NCBI RefSeq assembly: GCF_002834235.1
Contig: NZ_NNBY01000025.1
Span: 1 to 64,000, forward strand
DNA: 64,000 nucleotides
Direction: 5' to 3'
Source: Ruminococcus bromii
GTDB taxonomy: Bacteria > Bacillota > Clostridia > Oscillospirales > Acutalibacteraceae
The notes beneath the pieces were generated by a model. The model was not told where the DNA came from, made no database searches, and was given only the letters and a program-made list of their open reading frames with translations. Positions 35,177-45,288 of this stretch are shown piece after piece. How positions within the stretch are numbered: position 1 is the stretch's first letter; every line of letters starts with the position of its first letter. Both the position numbers and the translations under genes were made by a program.

Positions 35177-37291
35177 TTAAAGTTCAGGATCATCCGTAAC
35201 CGGCTGAACGGTCGTGTCAGGCGCTACATACGGATCTGTGTAATACTGTGTCGACGGTTCGGTTTCGGGAGGAGCGGTTGTCGCACGGACATAATCATGT
35301 GACGCCGTAGTGGTTACCGCTGCCGATGCAAAGTCAACCGAATACTCTCTGTAAGCCTGACCGTCAAGCTGAATTACTACAGTTGAAGTGCCTGAGCCCT
35401 TGAGTTCAAGAGTATAGGTCTTGTTATATTTCGGAACAAGTGTCTTTGAATTACGGGAATCAACCGCACCGTCAACAATTACAGTCATATCGACTGAATC
35501 TTCAACATCCGACGGAAGGTCAACGAAGATATTAACCGTGTTTTCGTCACCGAGTCCCGAGCTTACAGTCAGGGTTACAACAGAGCCTGCATCAACCTTG
35601 CCGTACTGGAGAGGCGACATACCGAGGACTGTATCCTTTGGTTCTTTGCTTTCATCATCCTGTACTGTTTCAACGGTAAGTCCGAGATCAACAAGAGTCT
35701 GCTTTGCTTCGGAAAGCATAAGTCCGTCAACCGACGGGAGTGTAACCTGTTTGGTTCTCTCACCGCTTGCAATATATACATATACCGTTGAACCGATTGT
35801 AGTTTTTACACCTGCTTTCGGGAAGCACTCAATTGTGTAGCCCTTTGGTGTTTTAGTGTTTTCTACATAGACAATTTCAGGAATAAGATTCTTTTCCTTG
35901 AGAGCCTGAGAAGCCTCTTTTTCGCTGTAATTGGTTACATAAGGAACAGAAACCTCTGTGTCCGTTCCGTTTACGGTTACCGTGATTGTTGAGCCTGACT
36001 TAACCTTCATTGAACCGCCCTTAGGCTCTTGATCAAGAATTACGCCCATTTCCTTTGACTCATCATATTCACTCTTAACCTCAAACTTAAAATCATTCGG
36101 GTTATTTTCTTTTATTGAAACAAAGGATTTGCCGACATAATCGGGAACTTCAACATCCTTAGCCTGTGAGGTTGAGCAGCCTCTGAACATTGCAAGTGCA
36201 AAGAAAATTGCACACACTGCAACAGCCGCAATTACAATACCCTTGACTGCATAGTAGGACGGCTTATGTTCCTTTACAAAATCCTCATCGGCAAACTGTT
36301 CTTCTTTAACAACAACATCGTCCTGCGGCATATCAACTACTTTGGTTGCCTCGTTGTCAATTTTATTTCTTACCCTGCTGTCACGCAGAGAGTGAACAAA
36401 CTTTGTGGGCTGATCATCAACAAAAGACTTGTTGCCGTAATCAAAAACGATTGACGGATTAAGTCTGAATCTTTCGATATCAGAAAGCATTTCTGCGGCA
36501 GAAGTGTATCTGTCGGACGGAAGCTTTTCCATTGCCTTCATAGTAATCTGCTCAAGACCTATCGGGATTCCCGGATTGATTTCACGAGGATGCTTCGGTG
36601 TTGACTGCAACTGCATAAGCGCAATTGTAACGGCACTGTCACCGTCAAACGGAAGCTTTCCCGTAAGCATTTCATAGAGCATTACACCGACAGAATAAAT
36701 GTCCGTTTTTCCGTCAGTTGCGTCACCTCTTGCCTGTTCAGGGGCAATGTAGTGGACAGAGCCGATCGCCTGTTCCGTCATTGTGCGTGTTGATTTATCG
36801 GAAAATCTTGCAATACCGAAATCGGTAACTTTGATTGTACCGTCCTGCAACAGCATAATATTTTGCGGCTTTATATCACGGTGTACAATTCCGCACTCGT
36901 GAGCGTGCTGTAAAGCCTTTAGAATCTGTGCAGTCAGGTGGATTGCGTCTTTCCACTCAATAATGCCTTGCTGATCAATATATTCTTTGAGGGTAATGCC
37001 GTCAATATATTCCATTACGATATACTGAATCATATCGCCAAAACTTACATCATACACCTTTACAATATTCGGATGTGAAAGCATTGCGATGGCTTTTGAT
37101 TCATTTTTGAAACGGCGGATAAACTCCTCATTGTTGAGATACTCGTCTTTAAGAATTTTTACGGCAACTTCACGGTCATCGACTGTATCGGTACAACGGT
37201 AAACATTTGCCATACCGCCGACACCGATAAGCTCGTGGATTTCATATCTTCCGTCAAGTCTTTTGCCCAAATATTTATCCAAAACGGTCAA
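35177..37291 (-). CDS. prkC: Ser/Thr protein kinase with PASTA repeats (PrkC)
   Basis: 704 residues. The cytoplasmic kinase domain is complete: VGGMANVY glycine loop, Lys45 in VAVKIL, HRDIKPQN (Asp138) and TDFGIAR (Asp156). One membrane segment lies at about 349-368, after which come three PASTA repeats (about 378-580). A further beta-rich region and a Thr/Pro-rich tail with TTAPPETEPSTQ lie outside the cell. It senses cell-wall fragments and phosphorylates targets in cell-wall growth, translation and germination. It follows its phosphatase prpC by 9 bases and precedes rsgA. The long C-terminal extension after the PASTA units is not found in all homologues. Confidence 0.96.
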   Translation of the reverse strand: MTVLDKYLGKRLDGRYEIHELIGVGGMANVYRCTDTVDDREVAVKILKDEYLNNEEFIRRFKNESKAIAMLSHPNIVKVYDVSFGDMIQYIVMEYIDGITLKEYIDQQGIIEWKDAIHLTAQILKALQHAHECGIVHRDIKPQNIMLLQDGTIKVTDFGIARFSDKSTRTMTEQAIGSVHYIAPEQARGDATDGKTDIYSVGVMLYEMLTGKLPFDGDSAVTIALMQLQSTPKHPREINPGIPIGLEQITMKAMEKLPSDRYTSAAEMLSDIERFRLNPSIVFDYGNKSFVDDQPTKFVHSLRDSRVRNKIDNEATKVVDMPQDDVVVKEEQFADEDFVKEHKPSYYAVKGIVIAAVAVCAIFFALAMFRGCSTSQAKDVEVPDYVGKSFVSIKENNPNDFKFEVKSEYDESKEMGVILDQEPKGGSMKVKSGSTITVTVNGTDTEVSVPYVTNYSEKEASQALKEKNLIPEIVYVENTKTPKGYTIECFPKAGVKTTIGSTVYVYIASGERTKQVTLPSVDGLMLSEAKQTLVDLGLTVETVQDDESKEPKDTVLGMSPLQYGKVDAGSVVTLTVSSGLGDENTVNIFVDLPSDVEDSVDMTVIVDGAVDSRNSKTLVPKYNKTYTLELKGSGTSTVVIQLDGQAYREYSVDFASAAVTTTASHDYVRATTAPPETEPSTQYYTDPYVAPDTTVQPVTDDPEL

Positions 37292-37300
37292 CTCCTATCC

Positions 37301-38026
37301 TTAGTAAATTACGGTAGCTGTGATATTATCAGAACCTCCGCCGTCTTTCGCCTTGTCAACAAGCTTTGTGATAAGACCTTCGCCACGGTTTTCATGGCAG
37401 ATTTTGACCATATCTCCTGTTGTGACACAATTTGAAAGTCCGTCGGTACAGATGAGAAGAACATCACCGTAAATAAAGTTGGCTTCAATATAGTCAAGGC
37501 GAACGGACGGTTTTATGCCGAGCGCCCTTGTTATAAAGTTCTTGTTCGGATGATTTTGCGCCTGCTCATATGTAAGCTCGCCTCTTCGAACCATTTCCTG
37601 AACAACGGAATGATCCTCTGTAAGCTGCTTGATTTTACCGCCTCTGATAGCGTATGTGCGACTGTCACCGACATGAACAACATGAACGGTTGTATCTTTT
37701 ACAAAGACAAATTCACATGTAGTTCCCATACCCGTGAGCTCGGGATCTTTCATGGACATTTCAAAGACTTTCATATTGGCATTGACAACAATTTCTGCCA
37801 TAAGCTCGCCAATCTGCTCCTTGGTCATATCATCTTTGTACAAATCGGTAATTTTGGTGCTGATATAATCAACTGCCGTTGCGCTGGCAATATTACCGCC
37901 GTTTGCACCGCCCATTCCGTCACACACAACTGCCCAGACACAGCTGGGAGAAATAACTCCGAAGCGACAGTCATCCTGATTCTGATTACGAACAAGTCCG
38001 ATATCACTTTTGCTGAATACTTCCAA
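37301..38026 (-). CDS. prpC: PP2C-type protein phosphatase (PrpC/Stp)
   Basis: The start is TTG 38026, directly after the rlmN stop and eight bases after AAGGAGG, giving 241 residues. An upstream in-frame TTG would include the ribosome binding site itself. The family signatures are SDIGLVRNQNQDD, VVCDGMGGANGG, HVGDSRTY and LICTDGLSNCV, which carry the metal-binding Asp residues. It reverses PrkC phosphorylation. The last codons of rlmN carry the ribosome binding site, so the two are closely coupled. Confidence 0.95.
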   Translation of the reverse strand: MEVFSKSDIGLVRNQNQDDCRFGVISPSCVWAVVCDGMGGANGGNIASATAVDYISTKITDLYKDDMTKEQIGELMAEIVVNANMKVFEMSMKDPELTGMGTTCEFVFVKDTTVHVVHVGDSRTYAIRGGKIKQLTEDHSVVQEMVRRGELTYEQAQNHPNKNFITRALGIKPSVRLDYIEANFIYGDVLLICTDGLSNCVTTGDMVKICHENRGEGLITKLVDKAKDGGGSDNITATVIY

Positions 38027-38027
38027 G

Positions 38028-39071
38028 TTATTTACCTCCTTCTTCAATATGCTTTCTTTTGAGCTGACCGCACGATGCGTTTATGTCACTTCCGAGTGTT
38101 CTGCGCACGGTTGCTCCGATATTTTTAGCAGCAAGAATGTTTATGAATGCCTGCTGTCTTTTAATATTGCTTTTTAAGTAGCCTGTTCCCTCAACAGTAT
38201 TGACGGGGATCAGATTAACATGGCTCTGTGTACCCTCAAGTCGTTTTGCAAGCTCTCTTGCGTTTTCATCGCTGTCATTAACTCCGCTTATCATAGAGTA
38301 TTCAAATGTAACTCTGCGACCTGTTGCTTTGAAATAATCTGAGCAAGCCTTTAATAATTCTTCAATAGAATATTTTCTTGCAATGGGCATTGTTCGCTGT
38401 CTTATCTCATCGTTCGGCGCGTGTAATGAAACGGAAAGCGTTATTCCGAGATGAAGTTTTGCAAGTTCATAAATTTTCGGAACTATACCGCAGGTTGAGA
38501 GCGTAATATGTCGCATTCCAATGTTAAGACCGTTGTCGGACGAAACAAGTCGGAGAAATTTTACAACATTATCAAAATTATCAAGCGGTTCACCCATTCC
38601 CATAAGAACAATGTTAGAAATTCTTATGTTAAGGTCACGCTGTGCGGCCTCAATCTGTCCGAGCATTTCCGACGGTGCAAGACTCCGTGAAAAACCGCTT
38701 TTGCCTGTTGCACAAAATGTACAACCCATTTTACAGCCAACCTGTGTTGAGATACAGATTGAATATCCGTGCTTGTAACTCATTACAACAGACTCTACAC
38801 ATTCGCCGTCATTAAACGAAAAAAGGTACTTGACTGTTTTATCATACCTTGAAACAAGTTTTTTTTCAATATTTGCAACAGAAATGTAACTACTTGATTT
38901 CAAAAAAGCCTTTAAATCGGCAGGAATGTTACGCATATTGTCAAAATCGGTCACATTTTTGTACAACCAATCATAAATCTGCTTTGCTCTGAACTTTGGA
39001 AAACCGTTTTCTGTGACAAACTCAGTCAGCTCATCAAGCGTCATTGACTTGATATCCGTTAAATTATTCAA
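38028..39071 (-). CDS. rlmN: Dual-specificity rRNA/tRNA adenine C2-methyltransferase RlmN
   Basis: 347 residues, a radical SAM enzyme. The cluster-binding motif is GCKMGCTFCATGKSG, with further family blocks NIVLMGMGEPLDN and GCxxNxIP-like VNLIPVNTVEG. It methylates A2503 of 23S rRNA and A37 of some tRNAs. The conserved Cys near the C-terminus (RRTLGSDINASCGQL) is present. Its ATG overlaps the rsmB stop by 4 bp. Confidence 0.96.
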   Translation of the reverse strand: MNNLTDIKSMTLDELTEFVTENGFPKFRAKQIYDWLYKNVTDFDNMRNIPADLKAFLKSSSYISVANIEKKLVSRYDKTVKYLFSFNDGECVESVVMSYKHGYSICISTQVGCKMGCTFCATGKSGFSRSLAPSEMLGQIEAAQRDLNIRISNIVLMGMGEPLDNFDNVVKFLRLVSSDNGLNIGMRHITLSTCGIVPKIYELAKLHLGITLSVSLHAPNDEIRQRTMPIARKYSIEELLKACSDYFKATGRRVTFEYSMISGVNDSDENARELAKRLEGTQSHVNLIPVNTVEGTGYLKSNIKRQQAFINILAAKNIGATVRRTLGSDINASCGQLKRKHIEEGGK

Positions 39072-40408
39072 TTTGACGCCTTCTTTCCGAATAAGCTGAT
39101 GTAAAATCCGTCAGTTCCGCAGGTGTGCGGCATAAGTGTTATTTCGTATGGTTCTTCATCAAATGCACGGGTAATTCCGTTTGGAAGTTTTAACGGTATT
39201 CCGTAAAAATCGGGATGTTCCTTAAGAAAACGCTTTGTGTTTTTATTGTTTTCATCAGGATTCAATGTACAGGTAGAATAGACAAGCTTACCGCCTACTG
39301 CCAGATTATCCGCACTTGCGCAGAGAATCCTGTACTGCAAATCCGGCAAATCGTTGGAAATAAGGTCGTCCTTGTATCTGATTTCGGGCTTTCTTGACAT
39401 GATTCCAAGACCGCTGCACGGAACATCGCAGAGGATTCTGTCCGCCACAGGAAGTGCCGTGTCATTGGTTGACGCATCACGCAGAAGCGTTGAAATACAA
39501 GTTATGCCAAGCCTTTTAGCACCTGCCGAAATCAGTTTCAGCTTATGGTCGAACATATCGCAGGAAAAAATTCTGCCACGGTTGTTCATATACTGAGCCG
39601 CTGAAAATGACTTTCCGCCCGGTGCGGAACATACATCAAGCATAATATTGCGAGGCTTTGCGTCAAGAAAATTCACACAAAGCTGGCTTGACGCATCCTG
39701 AATATGAAAAAGTCCGGACTTGTACGCTCTGAGTCTTTCAACCGAGCCTGTATTTTCAAGATAGAGTGCGTCGTTGATAAACGGGATTTTTTCCGCAACA
39801 ACGCCCTCATCGGATAATTTCTTAATTAATGTGTCTGCATCTGTTCTGAGGGTATTAACACGACAACAGATTTTGGCTCTGCCGTTAAGAGATGCCAAAA
39901 TCTGTTCGGCATTATTTTCTCCGTAAGAATTAACCCACAATTTCACAATATTTTCGGGAACAGAATATTTTACCGAAAGATATCGAGCCCTGTCCTTTTC
40001 ATCGGGTAATGTATATTTAACCTCTGCCCTTGTGATATTACGAAGAATTCCGTTTATGAAACCCGATGATTTCTGAAGTTTGTGCTTTTTGGCAAGATTA
40101 ACGCTTTCGTTGACTGCCGCACTGTCGGGAACTTTGTCCATAAACAAAAGCTGGAGTATTCCAAGGCGCAGAATATTTTTCGTTTTTGTTTCAATTTTCC
40201 TTAACGGAATTTTAGAATAAGACCTGATAATATAATCAAGCGTGATTCTTCTTTCCAGAACGCCGTAAACGAGTGCTGACACAAAAGAGCTGTCAACACC
40301 CGAAAGACGGTTTTCCTTTATGGCATTATTCAAAGCAATATTTGAATATGCTCCCTCATTTTCAATTTTAAGCAGCACATTCAGTGCAATATTGCGTGTG
40401 TTTGCCAT
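39068..40408 (-). CDS. rsmB: 16S rRNA (cytosine-967 C5)-methyltransferase RsmB
   Basis: The start is ATG 40408, behind TTGGAGATTAAA, giving 446 residues. The N-terminal NusB-like domain (1-140) is followed by the SAM-binding part: DVCSAPGGKSF (motif I), CDVPCSGLG (with a catalytic Cys) and VYSTCTLNPDEN (with the second Cys). It modifies C967 in the 30S decoding region. It sits in the usual place between the zinc peptidase or fmt and rlmN. Confidence 0.95.
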   Translation of the reverse strand: MANTRNIALNVLLKIENEGAYSNIALNNAIKENRLSGVDSSFVSALVYGVLERRITLDYIIRSYSKIPLRKIETKTKNILRLGILQLLFMDKVPDSAAVNESVNLAKKHKLQKSSGFINGILRNITRAEVKYTLPDEKDRARYLSVKYSVPENIVKLWVNSYGENNAEQILASLNGRAKICCRVNTLRTDADTLIKKLSDEGVVAEKIPFINDALYLENTGSVERLRAYKSGLFHIQDASSQLCVNFLDAKPRNIMLDVCSAPGGKSFSAAQYMNNRGRIFSCDMFDHKLKLISAGAKRLGITCISTLLRDASTNDTALPVADRILCDVPCSGLGIMSRKPEIRYKDDLISNDLPDLQYRILCASADNLAVGGKLVYSTCTLNPDENNKNTKRFLKEHPDFYGIPLKLPNGITRAFDEEPYEITLMPHTCGTDGFYISLFGKKASN

Positions 40409-40426
40409 TTTAATCTCCAAAATGAA

Positions 40427-41131
40427 TTATCTTCTGCGATTGTTCGCAATTATAATTAATCTTAAAAGCTGCATAATTGCAGTAAGAGCCGCTGCAACAT
40501 ATGTCATTGCGGCTGCCTGAAGCACTCTCTTTGCTCCTGTGTATTCTTCACCGTAAAGAAGATCGCCGTTTCTGATTGTTTCAAGCGCTCTTTTTGATGC
40601 ATTAAACTCTACGGGAAGTGTTGCGATTGTAAAGAGTACGGAAAGCGCAAACAGGATTATACCTATATAAAGAAATACAAAACCTACTCTCTGTGTAAAG
40701 CAAAAACCGACTATAATAAAAATCCAACTGAGGCTTGAACCGAGTCTTGCAACAGGAAGAATAAACGAACGGATTCTGTTAGGCAGATAATTTTCTGCGT
40801 GCTGAACTGCATGACCTGCCTCATGACAGGCAACGCCTACAGCCGCAACGGAAGTGCTGTTAAAAACCGTGTCGGAAAGTCTGATTACATTTGTTCTCGG
40901 GTCAAAATGGTCTGTCATACTGCCTGCAACATGTTCAATTCTGACGCCTGTTACACCGTGCTGACGAAGAACATATTCAGCCGCCTGAGCGCCTGTCATA
41001 TTTCTTGAATTTCTTATCTGTGAATATTTTGAAAAAGTTGTTTTAACTTTGACCTGACAAATCAATGTTATTATGATACAAGGAACAATAAACACAAGAT
41101 AGGTCATATCAAATCCGTAAAAGAAGCCCAT
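40427..41131 (-). CDS. Zinc metallopeptidase (YugP family)
   Basis: 234 residues with one N-terminal and two or three central membrane segments. The metal motif HEAGHAVQHAE lies near residue 95, after DPRTNVIRLSDTVFNSTSV. Family members are membrane zinc peptidases conserved between fmt and rsmB in many Firmicutes; their substrates are unknown. The start lies 42 bases after the fmt stop. Confidence 0.88.
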   Translation of the reverse strand: MGFFYGFDMTYLVFIVPCIIITLICQVKVKTTFSKYSQIRNSRNMTGAQAAEYVLRQHGVTGVRIEHVAGSMTDHFDPRTNVIRLSDTVFNSTSVAAVGVACHEAGHAVQHAENYLPNRIRSFILPVARLGSSLSWIFIIVGFCFTQRVGFVFLYIGIILFALSVLFTIATLPVEFNASKRALETIRNGDLLYGEEYTGAKRVLQAAAMTYVAAALTAIMQLLRLIIIANNRRR

Positions 41132-41173
41132 AAATCAAACACCTTTCTGTCTGCATATTGCAGACGGGAATTT

Positions 41174-42091
41174 TTAACCGATTACATCGCCGACAGAAAG
41201 CCTGTGGCCGGCAAGGAATGCCTCGGCGGTCATTTTCTTTTTGCCCTCAGGCTGAATTTCACAAAGCTCAACCGACTTTTCACCGCAGGCAACAATCAGC
41301 GGCTTTGTGCTGATTACAGTTCCCGCTTTTCCGCTCTTTTCACAGAGCAAAGAAGAATGAACCTTTATCTTTTTACCGTTAATTTCGGTTGTGGCAATCG
41401 GCCACGGATTAAGTCCTCTGATTTTATTATGCACCTCAAAGGCCGGTTTTGTAAAATCAATCGGACAAAGTGATTTGTCAATTTTTGAAGTGTGAGTTGC
41501 AAGGCTTTCGTCCTGCTTAATCGGAGTGATTTCGCCTTTTTCAAGAGCAGAAAGTGTGTCAAGAATAAGCTCTCCGCCCATAAGAGAAAGACGGTCAAAA
41601 AGCTCTCCCGAGGTTTCGTTCACACCGATTTCCGTTTTGACAACTTTCAGAATGTCACCTGTGTCAAGTCCGACATCCATTTGCATAGCCGTTACACCGG
41701 TTTCCCTGTCACCGTTTAATACGCTCTGCTGAATAGGAGATGCGCCTCTGTATTTAGGCAAAAGCGAGCCGTGAAGATTGATGCAGCCGTACTTTGCAGA
41801 GTCAAGAACCGACTTGGGAAGAATTTTTCCGTAAGCCGCAACAACAATGACATCGGGATTATATTTATTGATAATTTCAAGAGGTTTGCCGTCCTTAAAG
41901 GTTTCGGGCTGATACACGGGAATGTTCAGCTTTTCTGCGCACACCTTGACATCGGGAGGAGTCATTATCATCTTTCTTCCCCTCGGCTTGTCGGGTTGTG
42001 TAAAAACGGCACAAACCTCATGTTCCGAATTTGCAAGAGCCTTGAGTGCAGGTACGGCAAAATCCGGAGTACCCATATAAATTATTTTCAT
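41174..42091 (-). CDS. fmt: Methionyl-tRNA formyltransferase
   Basis: 305 residues. It formylates Met on the initiator tRNA using 10-formyl-THF. The N-terminal catalytic domain has MGTPDFAVPAL and NLHGSLLPKYRGASPIQ, which contains the Asn-His pair. A C-terminal OB-like domain (about 205-305) binds tRNA. It follows def by 15 bases; the two enzymes add and remove the same formyl group. Confidence 0.97.
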   Translation of the reverse strand: MKIIYMGTPDFAVPALKALANSEHEVCAVFTQPDKPRGRKMIMTPPDVKVCAEKLNIPVYQPETFKDGKPLEIINKYNPDVIVVAAYGKILPKSVLDSAKYGCINLHGSLLPKYRGASPIQQSVLNGDRETGVTAMQMDVGLDTGDILKVVKTEIGVNETSGELFDRLSLMGGELILDTLSALEKGEITPIKQDESLATHTSKIDKSLCPIDFTKPAFEVHNKIRGLNPWPIATTEINGKKIKVHSSLLCEKSGKAGTVISTKPLIVACGEKSVELCEIQPEGKKKMTAEAFLAGHRLSVGDVIG

Positions 42092-42106
42092 ATCTTCACC
42101 TGTTTA

Positions 42107-42583
42107 TCAGCTATTCATTTCTTCAATTTCTGCAGGAGTCAACATTCTTGTTGCAACCTGAGTAAAGAGAATTCCCTCAAGATGGTCGAGTTCGTGACAA
42201 AAAGCCTTTGCAAGCAAATCCTTGCCGTCAATAACAAATTCGTCACCGTGTCTGTCCTGAGCCTTAACCTTTACATAATCAGGTCTTACTGTGTAACCCC
42301 ACTTGCCGGGAATTGAAAGACAACCCTCAAGAGTTTCCTGCTTGCCGCTGTAAGCGATGATTTTCGGGTTTACAAGCTCAATCGGACCTTCGCCGACATC
42401 AATAACCACAACTCTTCTTAAAATTCCGACCTGAGGAGCGGCAAGTCCCACTCCCTCAGCCTTGTGCAAAGTTTCAATCATATCGTCAATAAGATCTGCA
42501 AGGCGGTCATCAAACTTTACGACAGGTCTGCATTTTTTTGTGAGAACGCTGTCGCCCTCTTTTACAATTTGTCTTAAAGCCAT
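42107..42583 (-). CDS. def: Peptide deformylase
   Basis: 158 residues with all three metal motifs: GVGLAAPQVG (about 45-54), EGCLSIPG (with the metal Cys), and the HELDHLEG motif that supplies two His ligands and the catalytic Glu. It removes formyl groups from nascent proteins. The ribosome binding site is GAAAGGATAT, 16 bases after the priA stop. Confidence 0.97.
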   Translation of the reverse strand: MALRQIVKEGDSVLTKKCRPVVKFDDRLADLIDDMIETLHKAEGVGLAAPQVGILRRVVVIDVGEGPIELVNPKIIAYSGKQETLEGCLSIPGKWGYTVRPDYVKVKAQDRHGDEFVIDGKDLLAKAFCHELDHLEGILFTQVATRMLTPAEIEEMNS

Positions 42584-42599
42584 AAATTATATCCTTTCG

Positions 42600-45047
42600 C
42601 TAACAGGTCAGAGCGTTCATATCCGCATATGTACTGACCTTTCCAAATTCCTTATTCTTTCCGAATTCTATCATAACCGCTGAGAGCAGTCCTCTGAAAT
42701 CACGGTTATTTTTACATTTTATTATAAGTTTATATCTAAATTTGTTGCTCACTTTCACAACATTTGCCGGTGACGGACCGAGTATTCTCAAAGGCATGGC
42801 AGGGTATTCGCTTCTTGCGTGACTGACAAAGCACTGCAAAAAGCTGTTAGCCGCTTTCATTGTAAGCTGCTGTTTTTCACCCGAAAAGCCGATAAGACAG
42901 ATATCCGCAAAAGGCGGATAAAGCATTGCTTTTCTGACCTGAATTTCGGTGCTGTAAAAGGCAAGATAATCCTGTCTTGCCGCCATAGAGATTATGAGGT
43001 TGTCGGGAGTGTAGGACTGAATAACAGCCATACCCTTTGACGCACCTCTGCCGCTTCTGCCGACTACCTGAGTTAAAAGAGAAAATGTTCTTTCGTAGCT
43101 TCTGTAATCATCGGCATACAGCATATAGTCAGTGTTGAGAACTCCCACAAGCGTCACATTGGGAAAATTGAGCCCCTTTGCAACCATTTGTGTTCCCACA
43201 AGAATATCGTACTTACCGTCTGCAAATGCCGTTATCATCTTTTCATAGGATGATTTTGAAGATGTTGCGTCGGTATCCATACGCAATATTCTTGCATCGG
43301 GAAAAAGCTCTGAAATTTCACTTTCAGCCTTTTGAGTGCCTGTTCCGCCAAATCTTAAAGATTTGCTGTGGCAGGACGGGCATTCTTCCGTATAAGGTAC
43401 GGAATATCCGCAGTAGTGACACATCATTCTGCGGTTGGCGCTGTGATATGTGAGCGATATTGAACAGTTGGGACACACAACAGGTTCACCGCACATTCGG
43501 CAGGTTACAAAGGTGTTGTATCCCCGTCTGTTTAAAAGCAGAATTGACTGCTTGTTATTTTCAAGATTATAGCGCAGATTTTCAAGCAAGGTTTCGGAAA
43601 ATCCCGTTACATTGCCGTTTTGCTGTTCAATATTCATGTCTGCGACAACAACCTTCGGCAAAACCGCATCGCCGTACCTCTCGGCGAGCGTGTTAAGCGA
43701 ATATCTTCCGTTTTTTGCGTAATAGTATGATTCAACCGACGGAGTTGCCGAGCTTAAAACAAGCAGGGCATTATCGTAGCTGCATCTGAATTTTGCGATT
43801 TCTCTTGCATGATATCTGGGGGAGCTTTCAGACTTATAGCTGTACTCCTGTTCCTCGTCCATTATGATAAGACCGACTTTTTCAAACGGAGCAAACACGG
43901 CACTTCGTGTTCCTATAACGATTTTTGCAAGACCTTTTTTTACACGCTTGTATTCATCAAGCCTTTCACCGAGTGAAAGTGCGCTGTGAAATACGGCAAT
44001 CTGCTCGCCGAAACGCTTTGAAAAGGTTGAAACAAACTGCGGTGTAAGCGAAATTTCAGGCACCATAACGATGATTCCCTTGTTATCGTTTATTACACGC
44101 TCAATCAGTTTCATAAAAACGCTTGTTTTTCCCGAACCTGTAACACCGAACAAAAGGCTTGTATGCGGTTTTGAATCGGCATATTCGGCATATAGGTTAT
44201 CGCAGGCTGTCTGCTGTTGTTCTGACAATGCAACAGGGGCAAGACTTTCGTCCTTCGTCCTGTCCTCAATACGGAATACTTCTTCGTCATAGTAGTAGAT
44301 AAGACCTTTTTTATAAAGTGCGTCCGTAACGCCTGTTGTGACACCCGTGAAGTAACAAACCTCTTTAACGGAAGTTCCGCCTGTCATTTTGATAAGGTCG
44401 AGAACGGCTTTCTGCTTTTCGGTAAGCTTGATATTGTCGCTGTCGGCAAGTTCGGTCGGAGCAGCCATTTTCATAACCGCATCCGAAACCTTTCTGAAAG
44501 CCTCATCTGATTTGTAAAGATATCCCGACTTTACCATATCTTCAAGAATAACCGTGTTATCTAATCCGAAATCGTCAAGAATTTTATCGGACTTTACGGC
44601 TTTTCTTTTTGAATGAAGGTAAGCAAAAATTCTTTGCTGCTCCTCGGAAAGCTCTTCTTCATCTACACCCTCACGAACACCGTAAAGCGTTGTGATTTTG
44701 TAATTTATACCCGCAGGGAGCATTGTTTTTACCGCATCATAATAGGTGCAGAAATAATGCTCTTTCATAAACTCGGCAAGCTTCAGAAGTTCTTTTGACA
44801 GTACAGGTTCGTCATCAAGAACGGAACAAATGCTTTTGAGCTTTTCAACCGGAATATCATCACTCACGGGAGAAAGCTCAAAAATTATTCCCTGCTTCTT
44901 TTTGTTGCCTCTGCCGAACGGAATGAGAACCCTTTTGCCGACCTGAACCGAATCGGTAAAGGCAGACGGTACAAGGTAGTCAAATAATTTGTCGAAAACA
45001 TATGTTGTGTTTTCAACGGCAACTTTGACTGTTAAATCAGAGTTCAT
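42600..45047 (-). CDS. priA: Primosomal protein N' (replication restart helicase PriA)
   Basis: The start is ATG 45047, overlapping the rpoZ stop by 11 bp, giving 815 residues. The N-terminal 3'-DNA-binding domain is followed by the helicase core: FGVTGSGKTSVF (Walker A), IIMDEEQEYSY (DEEQ, where DEEH is usual) and the zinc region CRMCGEPVVCPNCSISL...MCHYCG...CPSCHSKSL with eight Cys. It reloads the replisome at stalled forks. The Gln in the Walker B motif is a departure from the common DEEH. Confidence 0.95.
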   Translation of the reverse strand: MNSDLTVKVAVENTTYVFDKLFDYLVPSAFTDSVQVGKRVLIPFGRGNKKKQGIIFELSPVSDDIPVEKLKSICSVLDDEPVLSKELLKLAEFMKEHYFCTYYDAVKTMLPAGINYKITTLYGVREGVDEEELSEEQQRIFAYLHSKRKAVKSDKILDDFGLDNTVILEDMVKSGYLYKSDEAFRKVSDAVMKMAAPTELADSDNIKLTEKQKAVLDLIKMTGGTSVKEVCYFTGVTTGVTDALYKKGLIYYYDEEVFRIEDRTKDESLAPVALSEQQQTACDNLYAEYADSKPHTSLLFGVTGSGKTSVFMKLIERVINDNKGIIVMVPEISLTPQFVSTFSKRFGEQIAVFHSALSLGERLDEYKRVKKGLAKIVIGTRSAVFAPFEKVGLIIMDEEQEYSYKSESSPRYHAREIAKFRCSYDNALLVLSSATPSVESYYYAKNGRYSLNTLAERYGDAVLPKVVVADMNIEQQNGNVTGFSETLLENLRYNLENNKQSILLLNRRGYNTFVTCRMCGEPVVCPNCSISLTYHSANRRMMCHYCGYSVPYTEECPSCHSKSLRFGGTGTQKAESEISELFPDARILRMDTDATSSKSSYEKMITAFADGKYDILVGTQMVAKGLNFPNVTLVGVLNTDYMLYADDYRSYERTFSLLTQVVGRSGRGASKGMAVIQSYTPDNLIISMAARQDYLAFYSTEIQVRKAMLYPPFADICLIGFSGEKQQLTMKAANSFLQCFVSHARSEYPAMPLRILGPSPANVVKVSNKFRYKLIIKCKNNRDFRGLLSAVMIEFGKNKEFGKVSTYADMNALTC

Positions 45048-45243
45048 CTTCGTCAGGCTCAAGAATGTTGATTTCATGACCTTCAATTTCCTTGATTGCG
45101 ATAAGAACAGGCTTATCCTCTGTTACAATCTGTTCCTCTTCAAAAGTCTGAGTAATTTCTCTTGCTCTTTTTGCAACGCCTACAACAAGTGCGTACTTAC
45201 TCTGCTTACCCTGTAATAATGAATCCACATCAACTTTATGCAT
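45037..45243 (-). CDS. rpoZ: RNA polymerase omega subunit
   Basis: 68 residues with KQSKYALVVGVAKRAREIT, the helix-rich core that clamps the beta-prime C-terminus. It is followed by an acidic tail EPDEDEL. It has a ribosome binding site AAGAGGAGAATT before ATG 45243. It lies in the usual gmk-rpoZ-priA order. Confidence 0.92.
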   Translation of the reverse strand: MHKVDVDSLLQGKQSKYALVVGVAKRAREITQTFEEEQIVTEDKPVLIAIKEIEGHEINILEPDEDEL

Positions 45244-45288
45244 AATAATTCTCCTCTTAAAATATTTTATGTTAATTTTCTTTGTATA

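Noticed and set aside
37550-38062. 170-codon frame antisense to prpC
   Set aside because: It is opposite the conserved phosphatase and has no start signal or family motif.
41771-42316. 181-codon frame antisense to fmt and def
   Set aside because: It spans two real genes on the other strand and has no independent support.
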